Below are positions 56,854 through 64,000 of a stretch of 64,000 nucleotides of DNA, in pieces; position 1 is the stretch's first letter, and the number at the start of each line of letters is the position of its first letter. The stretch spans positions 1 to 64,000 of the forward strand of contig JAFMYY010000025.1 in the NCBI GenBank assembly GCA_017948555.1, given 5' to 3'. This DNA comes from Cesiribacteraceae bacterium YIM B00369 (GTDB lineage Bacteria; Bacteroidota; Bacteroidia; Cytophagales; Cyclobacteriaceae). The notes below the pieces were generated by a model. That model saw only the letters and a list, made by a program, of their open reading frames with translations, was not told the origin of the DNA and made no database searches. The position numbers and the translations under genes were made by a program.

Positions 56854-57005
56854 GGAAACTTTCGATATTTGTTCAGATATTATTGTTTTGTCTATTATAA
56901 AGCTGAAGAAAGTAAAATATTTCCTTTCAGCCAAGAATTAAGTTTTCTCCGGATTATAAATTACTTAAACCGGTTAATGTAACCAGCTTTTTAACCCTGA
57001 ATAAC

Positions 57006-58421
57006 ATGAAAAAATTCATATCCGGAGTGTTTATCACTATATTTATTCTTCTCTCAGGGCAGCATGAGCTTTCGGCACAATCCATTACCGGCCGCTGGGA
57101 AGGTACTCTGGCGCACGGTGGCAGCCAGTTAAGAATTGTTTTTAATATTGAAAAAAAGAACAACAAACTCAGTGCCACACTTGACAGCCCTGACCAGGGA
57201 GCACGTGGCATAAAGGTAGACAGCATTCGACAAAAAGCAGACAGTCTTTTTCTTTTTTTACATCAGCCGGGGGCTTCCTTTAGCGGGAAAATAAGGAAGA
57301 AGCCACAGGAAATTGAGGGCAGCTGGAAGCAGGCGGGCATCAGCATACCTGTACGGCTGAAAAAAACAGCAGCTGAAACCTTACCCTCCCGCCCGCAACT
57401 GCCTGAGGAACCTTACCCCTACCATTCCGAAGAGGTTAGCTTTCTGAATAAAGCAGAGGGCATCAATCTCTCCGGTACGTTTACAAGGCCAAAAAAAGAG
57501 GGGCAGTTTCCGGCAGTGGTATTGGTTTCCGGCTCAGGCCCCCAGGACAGGGACGAAACAATTATGGACCATAAGCCATTTCTGGTAATTGCCGATTACC
57601 TTACCCGCCGGGGCATTGCGGTGCTGAGATATGATGACAGGGGATTTGGAAAAAGTGCAGGAAACTTTACCAGCGCCACCACCAATGATTTTGCCTCAGA
57701 TGCAGCCGCAGCAATAGATTACCTCCAGAACAGACCCGATGTGCACGCAAACCAGATTGGGATAATCGGCCACAGCGAAGGTGGCATAATTGCCCCTATG
57801 GTTTCTGAAATGAAAAAGCCGGTGGCCTTTGTTGTTCTTTTGGCGGCTCCTGTCCTGCCGGGATACGATCTTTTACTCCTCCAGAATGAAACCATCAGGA
57901 GGCAGCAAGGCAACACAGAAGAAGAAATAAGTACCTCACTTGCCATCCAGCGGAAGTTATTGAAGATAGTAAAAGAGGAACAGGATAGCCGGAAAGCCAG
58001 TGAAGAGCTGAGAAAACATTTACTTGCTGCTTATGACAGCCTCCCTGCCGGAGTGCGCCGGTCAGGAGATGCTTCACAGGCAGTTATAAGTGGTCAGCTG
58101 GCCCAGCTCCTCTCCCCCTGGTTCCGGAACTTTGTCAGCTACAACCCGGCAGCATCATTCTCTTCACTGAATAAACCTGCCCTGGCACTCTACGGCACCA
58201 AAGATGTACAGGTACCCGCAAAGGAAAATGCCGGGGCGCTGACGCAGATTATTACGCAACACAACAAAAGTAATATCAGGGTGGAAGTACTGGAAGGACT
58301 CAACCACCTTTTTCAGCCTGCCGGCAGCGGCCTGCCCGATGAATACAACCGCATAGAAACCACCATTGCCCCGGAGGTACTGGAGTTAATGAGTGATTGG
58401 ATTAAAGAGCAGCTTCCTTAA
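57006..58421 (+). CDS. Secreted alpha/beta hydrolase
   Basis: 471 residues. Signal peptide (~1-24, to LSAQS), then a ~110-residue beta domain (ITGRWEGTL...LRIVFNIEKKNNKLSATL) found before this hydrolase type, then the hydrolase (~130-471). Oxyanion region SGSGPQDRDE, RYDDRGFGKS, nucleophile Ser in IIGHSEGGIIAPM (~257), acid in ALYGTKDVQVPA and His in LEGLNHLFQPA. Probable periplasmic esterase or peptidase-like enzyme; substrate unknown. Monocistronic. Confidence 0.88.
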   Translation: MKKFISGVFITIFILLSGQHELSAQSITGRWEGTLAHGGSQLRIVFNIEKKNNKLSATLDSPDQGARGIKVDSIRQKADSLFLFLHQPGASFSGKIRKKPQEIEGSWKQAGISIPVRLKKTAAETLPSRPQLPEEPYPYHSEEVSFLNKAEGINLSGTFTRPKKEGQFPAVVLVSGSGPQDRDETIMDHKPFLVIADYLTRRGIAVLRYDDRGFGKSAGNFTSATTNDFASDAAAAIDYLQNRPDVHANQIGIIGHSEGGIIAPMVSEMKKPVAFVVLLAAPVLPGYDLLLLQNETIRRQQGNTEEEISTSLAIQRKLLKIVKEEQDSRKASEELRKHLLAAYDSLPAGVRRSGDASQAVISGQLAQLLSPWFRNFVSYNPAASFSSLNKPALALYGTKDVQVPAKENAGALTQIITQHNKSNIRVEVLEGLNHLFQPAGSGLPDEYNRIETTIAPEVLELMSDWIKEQLP

Positions 58422-58575
58422 AAACATCCCGGATCAGCTTTCCCTGCCCCCGGCCAGCTTCTGATAACCCAGATTAAACTGACATATAATTTATAAAGAT
58501 CAAAGCGGAAAAATATATTCAAAGAAACACAAACCAAATTCTCTTTTTTTTTGTCATTGATACGGTAAAAGGAAT

Positions 58576-58583
58576 TACTTTTG
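58576..58583 (+). promoter_or_regulatory. Minus-7 box of the small transporter gene
   Basis: TACTTTTG, with TTG triplets at 58551 and 58557 (22- and 16-nt spacers) and the ATG 16 nt downstream. Confidence 0.5.
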
Positions 58584-58599
58584 TATTCTTTAATAAAAT

Positions 58600-59064
58600 A
58601 TGTATTACATTATTCTCCTCACTTTCGCTTTAAGTATCTCTCCACTTGGAGAGGCCAGAGTTGGAATTCCATATGGTATCATTAATGGATTAAATCCAAT
58701 TTTAGCTTTGATGATAGGGCTTATAGGGAACCTCCTCATTTTTCCTGTATTCATGTATCTTATCGATACTTTTAATGCAAAATTCTGGCGGTATAAATTT
58801 TACAAAAAGCAAAACATCAAGCTTATCCGCAGAGCGAAAAAGGGAGTGGGAGCAAATATCCAGAAATATGGCTTTTGGGGGCTTATGATTTTTGTAATGA
58901 TCCCCCTGCCAACAACAGGGGCGTATATTGGAACCATTGCAGCCTATATATTCAAACTGGAACGCAGGGAAGCTTTTATTGCCATCAGCCTTGGTGTAAT
59001 TGTTTCCTGTATAATTATGGCCGTCAGCACGCACTTCAGCCTTTTAGGCATTTCCTTATTTTAA
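58600..59064 (+). CDS. Small multidrug export family membrane protein (COG2426)
   Basis: 154 residues with about four membrane segments. The opening SPLGEARVGIPYGIINGLNP and FVMIPLPTTGAYIGTIAAYI with a positively charged central loop are typical of the Sm_multidrug_ex family. Despite the name, transport activity is not well established. Converges with arfB (11-bp gap). Confidence 0.88.
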   Translation: MYYIILLTFALSISPLGEARVGIPYGIINGLNPILALMIGLIGNLLIFPVFMYLIDTFNAKFWRYKFYKKQNIKLIRRAKKGVGANIQKYGFWGLMIFVMIPLPTTGAYIGTIAAYIFKLERREAFIAISLGVIVSCIIMAVSTHFSLLGISLF

Positions 59065-59075
59065 AAAGGCCGGCC

Positions 59076-59489
59076 TTATAACCCCTGCCTCATCTTTTTT
59101 TTCTCAGAATGCTTTTTCTTTGAATCGAGCCGCTTCTTAACAGAACTCTTAGTGGGTTTAGTGGCTTTGCGTGCTTTGCGGGGTGCATAGGCTTTCTCCA
59201 TTAACTGATTAAATTTAGCAATAGCAGCTTCCTTATTTTGCAGTTGGGTACGCATATGCTGAGCTGTAATAATCAGCTCGCCATCAGTGCTTATCCTTGA
59301 AGCAAGCCTCTGCAGAATAACCTCCTTATCATGCTCCGTAAGTGTGGGAGAGTTGGTTACATTGAAACGAAGGGTTACTTTACTGTTCACCTTATTAACA
59401 TTTTGACCACCGGGCCCGCCGCTTTTAGAGGCAGTGATGACCAGCTCGTTTGTAACATCTTTATTTTTTATCAGGGCTGTTAAATCCAT
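59076..59489 (-). CDS. arfB: Peptidyl-tRNA hydrolase ArfB (ribosome rescue)
   Basis: 137 residues. Release-factor-like protein that frees stalled ribosomes. GGQ motif in SGGPGGQNVNKVNSKVTLRF near residue 28, and the basic C-terminal tail (RKARKATKPTKSSVKKRLDS) that enters the empty mRNA channel. Length matches YaeJ/ArfB. Own promoter box upstream. Confidence 0.95.
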   Translation of the reverse strand: MDLTALIKNKDVTNELVITASKSGGPGGQNVNKVNSKVTLRFNVTNSPTLTEHDKEVILQRLASRISTDGELIITAQHMRTQLQNKEAAIAKFNQLMEKAYAPRKARKATKPTKSSVKKRLDSKKKHSEKKKMRQGL

Positions 59490-59514
59490 AAGTTATTCTA
59501 CGGGCTTTTTTCTT

Positions 59515-59522
59515 CAAAGATA
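59515..59522 (-). promoter_or_regulatory. Minus-7 box of arfB
   Basis: TATCTTTG on the minus strand, 25 nt before the ATG at 59489. Confidence 0.6.
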
Positions 59523-59727
59523 TATAAGGCATGCATCTGCATAAAAGCAAAAAAGGTAATCTGCCCGTAAAAGTCAAAAAACCAGAGATTATTCCATTCC
59601 AATCCGCAATTTTTCTGCCGGGAATCCGGCAGAAAGGGATTTATAATGTTTTGCGTGGGCTGAATCTAATAGAGCCGGGCTTCGTACCACTAAAGAGGAT
59701 TACGATCAACCAAAACATAAAAAGCCG

Positions 59728-61017
59728 ATGAGAACCGCCACAAAAGAGGAAAATCCAGCTGCAGGTCCTGATGACAAAGCACGTAAGCAGGAATACGAAA
59801 AACTGTTCAGGGAACTTCAGAGCCAGGAAAAAGGCAGTGTAACACTTCAGAAACTGCTTGACCGGCTAACCGCTAACGGAATCTCAGAAAACGACCCGCG
59901 CCTTGAAAAATGTTTACACCCTTACCTTCGAAAAGAAAATGGTTTAAATACAGAGCTTGATCAGCCCCGGTTTACTGAACTGCTGCAGGAGGCGCCGGAT
60001 AACCTTTTGGGCAGGGCTATTGAAAGAAAACTGGCCATTCCTGATTTTATGGGTTTCAAAAAGGATATTGAGGAGATTTATAACGAAACCAAACACAATA
60101 CAGAAGGAAGAACAGACTCTTCACTCCCTCACCCGAAAACAGAGGGCCCTCCTGCTTTTGCTGTTTCCATCTGCACAACAGACGGACAAATCCTTCAGCT
60201 GGGCCATCATGAGCTGGCTTTTTCAATTCAGTCAATTTGCAAACCCATCAACTATGCCATTGCCCTGGAGGATGCCGGAGAAGAAACCCTCCTCCGCCAT
60301 GTAGGCGTTGAGCCGGGAAGCGAAAGCTTCGACACGGCCATGATTTTAAATGAAAAAGACCTGCCGCACAATCCGTTAATCAACTCAGGCGCTATTATGA
60401 CCTCTTCCCTTATCAGGCCTGAGGACAAGCTGAATGAGCGGCTGAAATATGTGATGGACCATTGGGAAGGGCTTTGCGGAGATAAGCCTGTCAGCTATAA
60501 GGAGGAATCTTTTGTAGCTGAAAGGGAATCTGCTGATAAAAATTTTGCGCTCGCTTATTTAATGCAGGAGCGGGGTGCCTTTCCTGAAAATACCGACCTG
60601 AACGAAACAATCAATTTCTACCTTAAATGCTGTGCTATTGAGGTGGGGATTGATTCCCTGGCACATGCTGCTGCCACTTTGGCAAATTACGGCGTTTGCC
60701 CCTCTACCGGCAAAAAGGTTTTCAAACACGATACCGTCAGAAACACTTTAAGCCTGATGTTCTCCTGCGGAATGTATGATCATTCAGGTGAGTTTGCCTT
60801 TAAGGTTGGGCTTCCTGCAAAGAGTGGAATTGCAGGAGGGCTAATGGTGGTAATCCCAAACCTTATGGGAATTGCCATTTATTCACCACCTCTGGATGCC
60901 CACGGAAACTCCGTCCGCGGTATAAACTTCTGCGAAAAGCTGGTTGAAAAATTTAATTTTCATGCCTTTGATGCTGCAGCAGCATCCTGCCATGGAAAAA
61001 AGGACCCTCGACTGTAG
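59728..61017 (+). CDS. Long, animal-type glutaminase with EF-hand-like N-terminus
   Basis: 429 residues, ~120 more than E. coli GlsA. Hydrolyses glutamine to glutamate. Catalytic Ser-Lys pair in AFSIQSICKPINYAI (~167-170), PHNPLINSGAIM and the late GLPAKSGIAGGLMVVIP. The N-terminal ~95 residues (LFRELQSQEKG, GISENDPRLEKC, then IPDFMGFKKDIEEIY) align from memory with the EF-hand-like region of animal kidney-type glutaminase, including DPRL..C and IPDFM. No ankyrin or STAS tail. A 66-codon basic frame ahead of it ends in ATGA overlap but is not credible as a gene. Confidence 0.93.
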   Translation: MRTATKEENPAAGPDDKARKQEYEKLFRELQSQEKGSVTLQKLLDRLTANGISENDPRLEKCLHPYLRKENGLNTELDQPRFTELLQEAPDNLLGRAIERKLAIPDFMGFKKDIEEIYNETKHNTEGRTDSSLPHPKTEGPPAFAVSICTTDGQILQLGHHELAFSIQSICKPINYAIALEDAGEETLLRHVGVEPGSESFDTAMILNEKDLPHNPLINSGAIMTSSLIRPEDKLNERLKYVMDHWEGLCGDKPVSYKEESFVAERESADKNFALAYLMQERGAFPENTDLNETINFYLKCCAIEVGIDSLAHAAATLANYGVCPSTGKKVFKHDTVRNTLSLMFSCGMYDHSGEFAFKVGLPAKSGIAGGLMVVIPNLMGIAIYSPPLDAHGNSVRGINFCEKLVEKFNFHAFDAAAASCHGKKDPRL

Positions 61018-61084
61018 TGTTACCTGTAGTATAACCTGAGCTAAGTGAATTTAAAATGCCACGGAAAATGTAAACGGGAGCTTT

Positions 61085-61765
61085 TTAAAGAAAGTTCCCC
61101 TCAGTAAACTGCTCATAATCGAACTCCTCAGGCCGGATAAAAAAATACTCCGGATCAAAAGGATTAGAGAAACCCAGCTTCTGGTAATAATGAAAAAGTT
61201 TATACTGAGCCTGCTCAAGATCAGATTCCAGTTCTTCCAGTTTCATCTTTTTCCGCCATTCGGAGGTGTAGGTATCATCGGCCTCATATTGTAACGGGCA
61301 GGCCTTTACCACCACCAGGCCACAACTTCCGTAAAAACGTTCAAGGATATTTTTGATCAGCCACTTTCCTATGCCCTTCTTCCTGTATCCGGGAAGCAAT
61401 TCAATTTGTTCAATAAAGCAAATATCGTAACTCGTCAGCAGATCGTATTCAAAGAACTTATCAAGCTTCGACCAGTAATCATCTTCATCGGCAAGGTTAA
61501 ATAAAGCTTCAGCCATCCGGAGGATACTTTCTGTGGCATCAAAAATATCAAACAGAGGATAATCAAAATCCAAAGCCCTGTTCATTTGCAACAGGCTAAG
61601 ACTACCTTTCCCGATTAACTCTTCTTTTCCCCTTCTTTCATCTGTTACATGATACACGTTAAGGGAAACATCATTTATATAATCTGTTGGCTCCTCTCCT
61701 ATTGTACCATCGTTCATAAAGGAGGAAAACACATAATCGATCCGGAATAACTCTTCTTCTGGCAT
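61085..61765 (-). CDS. GNAT-type acetyltransferase-like protein
   Basis: 226 residues from the ATG at 61763-61765 (MPEEELFRIDYVF); longer frames run back into the ABC exporter gene and encode basic, unlikely sequence. The acetyl-CoA loop pattern is seen in IEQIELLPGYRKKGIGKWLI near residue 125. The N-terminal half (~1-115) is acidic and not recognised. Substrate unknown; the GNAT call is moderate because only one motif is clear. Confidence 0.72.
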   Translation of the reverse strand: MPEEELFRIDYVFSSFMNDGTIGEEPTDYINDVSLNVYHVTDERRGKEELIGKGSLSLLQMNRALDFDYPLFDIFDATESILRMAEALFNLADEDDYWSKLDKFFEYDLLTSYDICFIEQIELLPGYRKKGIGKWLIKNILERFYGSCGLVVVKACPLQYEADDTYTSEWRKKMKLEELESDLEQAQYKLFHYYQKLGFSNPFDPEYFFIRPEEFDYEQFTEGNFL

Positions 61766-61835
61766 TATAAATCTTATTTGTTCGTTGCTTTTTTGTTGGT
61801 TGGGTTTACTTCGCTGCCTGCTGATGCCTGAAGAC

Positions 61836-63587
61836 TTAAATTCTGGCCTGGTAAGTATACAATTGATAATACCTTCCCTTCTTCTCAATTAACTCCTCAT
61901 GTTTACCTCTTTCCGCAATCCGGCCCTGCTCAATAACAAGAATCTGGCTGGCCTGCCGGATGGTACTCAGGCGGTGGGCAATTACAAAGGTAGTTCTTCC
62001 TTTCATTAATTCCTTCAGGCTGGCCTGTATCAGGGTTTCACTTTCTGTATCGAGGTTAGAGGTGGCCTCGTCCAGTATCAGGATTCGCGGGTCGGCAAGA
62101 ATAGCTCTTGCTATCGCAATCCGCTGGCGCTGCCCTCCAGATAATTTCACGCCCCGTTCCCCGATAAGCGTATCAAGTCCCTTTTCAAAACGGTCGGTAA
62201 ACTCCTGTACATGAGCAGCAAGAACAGCCCCTCTTAACTGCTCTTCCGTTGCATCAGGCCGCGGAAAAAGGATATTATCACGAATGCTGCCTTCAAAGAG
62301 AAAATCGTCCTGCAATACTACTCCTAACCTGCTCCGGAAGCTTTCCAGACTTATTTCCTGCAGGTTCTGCCCATCCACTGTTATCGTTCCGCTGTCAGGA
62401 TTGAGGAAACTTGCAGCCAGGCCGGCAATAGTCGTCTTTCCGGACCCTGATGTTCCTACCAAAGCGGTTACTGAACCTGCAGGGGCCTCAAAGCTTACAT
62501 TCTTAACCACATCCTTTCCTTCCTCATAAGCAAAGGAAACCTCCTTAAAAACGATTTCACCCAAAATCTTTTCCGGCCGGATATTACGCACCCTTTCATC
62601 TTCTTCCAGCGGCCTGTTCATTATTTCTTCTGTCCTGTCCAGTCCGGCAAAAGCCTCCGTCAGCTGACTGCCAATGTTGCTCATCTGCACGATTGGGGCA
62701 ATCATAAACCCAAGATACAAGGTAAAGGCCAGGAAGTCGCCAAAAGTCAGCTGCCCGTCCATAATCATATAGCCCCCCAGCCCCATAATACCTGCCGAAG
62801 CCAAACCAAGCAGCAAAGTTGCAGCGCTGGTTACGAAACTGGTGGTAAGCAAACTTTCTTTTATATTCAGGAACAGGCGGTTAACCCCCGCCTCAAAAGT
62901 TTTTATTTCCTGTGCCTCTGCATTAAATCCTTTAATTACCCTTACTCCTCCTAAAGTTTCGGTCAAGCGTCCGGTTACTTCAGCAGTAATTACCCCGCGC
63001 TCCCTGAAAATGGGCCGTATTTTCCCGAAAGCTTTAAGGGAAATAACACCAAAAATAAGTACAGGAACAAGTACATAAAGCGTCATTAACGGACTTATCA
63101 GGATAAGTAAAACCAGACAGATGGCTGCCGTGAGGATGCCACCAATCATCTGGGCAAAGCCGGTGCCTACCAGGTTACGTACCCCTTCCACATCTGTCAT
63201 TATGCGCGATACGAGCTCACCTGTTTTGGTATTATCGAAAAAGCGGACCGGCAGGCGGATAATATGCCTCTGCACCTTTACCCTGAGCTGAGCGATGAGG
63301 TGCTGTGCTTCCACGCTCAGGATCTGGGTTAGCGCAAAAGAAGTTACTGATTGAATAATTATGGCTGCAACCACAGCAATAATCAGCCATTTCAGCAGCT
63401 CCATATCATTATTGGGAATTACCTCATCCATCAGGTATTTACTGGCGCCCGGCAAAACAAGCCCCGCTAACCTGCTGATTACCACCAGCACCAGACCAAA
63501 GATCAGTTGTTTCTTCCGCGGCCATATAATAGTTTTAAAAACATGACCAATGCTTACTTTATTCTGAGACGGCTTAGGCTTTAACAT
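61836..63587 (-). CDS. ABC exporter, fused permease-ATPase
   Basis: 583 residues, MsbA-like half transporter acting as a dimer. Six membrane helices (~30-320), then the ATPase: Walker A VGTSGSGKTTIAG (~375), signature KLSGGQRQRIAIARAIL (~480), Walker B ILILDEATSNLDTESE (~505) and the H-loop VIAHRLSTIRQ. A lipid or drug substrate is typical but cannot be told. TAATTTTG ends 5 nt before the ATG, so the transcript is probably leaderless. Confidence 0.94.
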   Translation of the reverse strand: MLKPKPSQNKVSIGHVFKTIIWPRKKQLIFGLVLVVISRLAGLVLPGASKYLMDEVIPNNDMELLKWLIIAVVAAIIIQSVTSFALTQILSVEAQHLIAQLRVKVQRHIIRLPVRFFDNTKTGELVSRIMTDVEGVRNLVGTGFAQMIGGILTAAICLVLLILISPLMTLYVLVPVLIFGVISLKAFGKIRPIFRERGVITAEVTGRLTETLGGVRVIKGFNAEAQEIKTFEAGVNRLFLNIKESLLTTSFVTSAATLLLGLASAGIMGLGGYMIMDGQLTFGDFLAFTLYLGFMIAPIVQMSNIGSQLTEAFAGLDRTEEIMNRPLEEDERVRNIRPEKILGEIVFKEVSFAYEEGKDVVKNVSFEAPAGSVTALVGTSGSGKTTIAGLAASFLNPDSGTITVDGQNLQEISLESFRSRLGVVLQDDFLFEGSIRDNILFPRPDATEEQLRGAVLAAHVQEFTDRFEKGLDTLIGERGVKLSGGQRQRIAIARAILADPRILILDEATSNLDTESETLIQASLKELMKGRTTFVIAHRLSTIRQASQILVIEQGRIAERGKHEELIEKKGRYYQLYTYQARI

Positions 63588-63592
63588 TCAGG

Positions 63593-63600
63593 CAAAATTA
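63593..63600 (-). promoter_or_regulatory. Minus-7 box directly at the ABC exporter start
   Basis: TAATTTTG on the minus strand ends 5 nt before the ATG at 63587. Same arrangement as xerD and trmN6. Confidence 0.55.
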
Positions 63601-63672
63601 TTTATAAAAGGAAACAGCAGCAGGAAAAACCGGGAATTACAACAGGCTCTTTTTTATTATAAGAGGGGGATC

Positions 63673-64000
63673 TTATTTGTTTTCCAGCTCATTCAGCAAT
63701 TTTATTGCCAGGCTGTTATTTTTGAGCACTGCCTCAGAGGCCCAGAATTTTGCGGCCTCAATATTTCCCATAGCCTCATAAATTACTGCAAGATTGAAAC
63801 AGGCTCTTGCAGCAGTTTTACTGTTTCCGTACGACAAAGGCTCCAGCAAAGCAATGGCTTCCTGCCATTCTTTTTCAGCCATTTTAGCTGCCGCACCTCT
63901 GAGTTTATTGGAGGAATAATAAGGGCGTGCATATTTAACAGGCTGTGGCCAAAGCCTTTTCCAGTAATCGTAACCCGTAAACCAGGCTATGTCTTTAATT
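63673..64000 (-). CDS. C-terminal part of a DUF6340-like TPR protein, cut by the window edge
   Basis: The frame is open from the stop at 63673 to the window end, 109 visible codons. The visible N-terminal part reads IKDIAWFTGYDYWKRLWP, VKYARPYYSSNKLRGAAA, then WQEAIALLEPL and TAARACFNLAVIYEAMGNIEAA, a TPR-like helical pair. This matches the end of DUF6340 proteins, usually secreted lipoproteins. An internal Met at 63882 is not the true start. Confidence 0.75.
   Translation of the reverse strand, partial: IKDIAWFTGYDYWKRLWPQPVKYARPYYSSNKLRGAAAKMAEKEWQEAIALLEPLSYGNSKTAARACFNLAVIYEAMGNIEAAKFWASEAVLKNNSLAIKLLNELENK

Noticed and set aside
59531-59731. 66-codon basic frame ending in ATGA overlap with the glutaminase gene
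   Set aside because: The overlap is suggestive of coupling, but the peptide is unrecognised, has no ribosome-binding site and looks like intergenic sequence.

Overview
The window is typical chromosome of a gliding, rod-type member of the Bacteroidota, most likely order Cytophagales. The reasons are: type IX secretion (T9SS) parts (a PorP/SprF protein, a PorT-like barrel, a PorE-like OmpA protein and a giant adhesin with a CHU_C-type C-terminal sorting domain), several TAnnTTTG minus-7 promoter boxes of the Bacteroidota sigma factor, weak reliance on Shine-Dalgarno sites, and family members known mainly from this phylum (DUF5606, DUF6340, DUF6272/SiaB). No rRNA, tRNA, prophage, IS transposase or CRISPR array was recognised.

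Layout. 1-9478: 3' part of a >2800-residue repeat adhesin followed by its PorP/SprF partner. 9606-15601: thiamine biosynthesis on the minus strand (promoter, TPP riboswitch, thiS, thiC, terminator, a second thiE-like gene, thiE, thiG, thiH); thiD and thiF are absent. 15770-29026: mostly housekeeping genes (phosphohexomutase, Na+/solute symporter, murB, mug, xerD, aroQ with an aminotransferase, marC, rnhA, a HepT-like orphan, trmN6, a saccharopine dehydrogenase family gene). 29767-45043: the most unusual block, a signalling island with cheR, cheB, a membrane GAF protein, a giant HAMP-GAF-PAS-PAS-PP2C phosphatase, siaB, siaC and an ABCG-type transporter carrying a TerB-like N-terminus; then an envelope lipoprotein and a small secreted protein; then a second module made of another membrane PP2C phosphatase facing a siaC paralogue and a tandem SiaB-SiaB fusion. 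45268-64000: SDR, PorT, UbiE/MenG, PorE-like protein, EngB, DUF5606, fructose bisphosphatase, aspartate kinase, subtilisin-like protease, an alpha/beta hydrolase, a small transporter, ArfB, a long animal-type glutaminase, a GNAT, an ABC exporter and the end of a DUF6340 gene.

How the parts may work together. The Sia proteins form a partner-switching system in Pseudomonas (SiaA PP2C phosphatase, SiaB kinase, SiaC phosphoprotein, SiaD output). Here phosphatase, kinase and SiaC are present twice within 15 kb, but no SiaD/GGDEF output is seen. The first set is instead joined to chemotaxis-type methylation enzymes and an ABC transporter, the second to envelope-facing sensing. I infer a two-branch signalling system controlling an envelope process, possibly export, surface attachment or gliding.

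Other noteworthy points are arrays of degenerate 7- and 8-bp repeats that run exactly up to gene ends in at least five intergenic gaps, three promoter boxes only 4-5 nt before the start codon (probable leaderless transcripts), and candidate structured leaders upstream of the HepT-like gene and near 16.3 kb.
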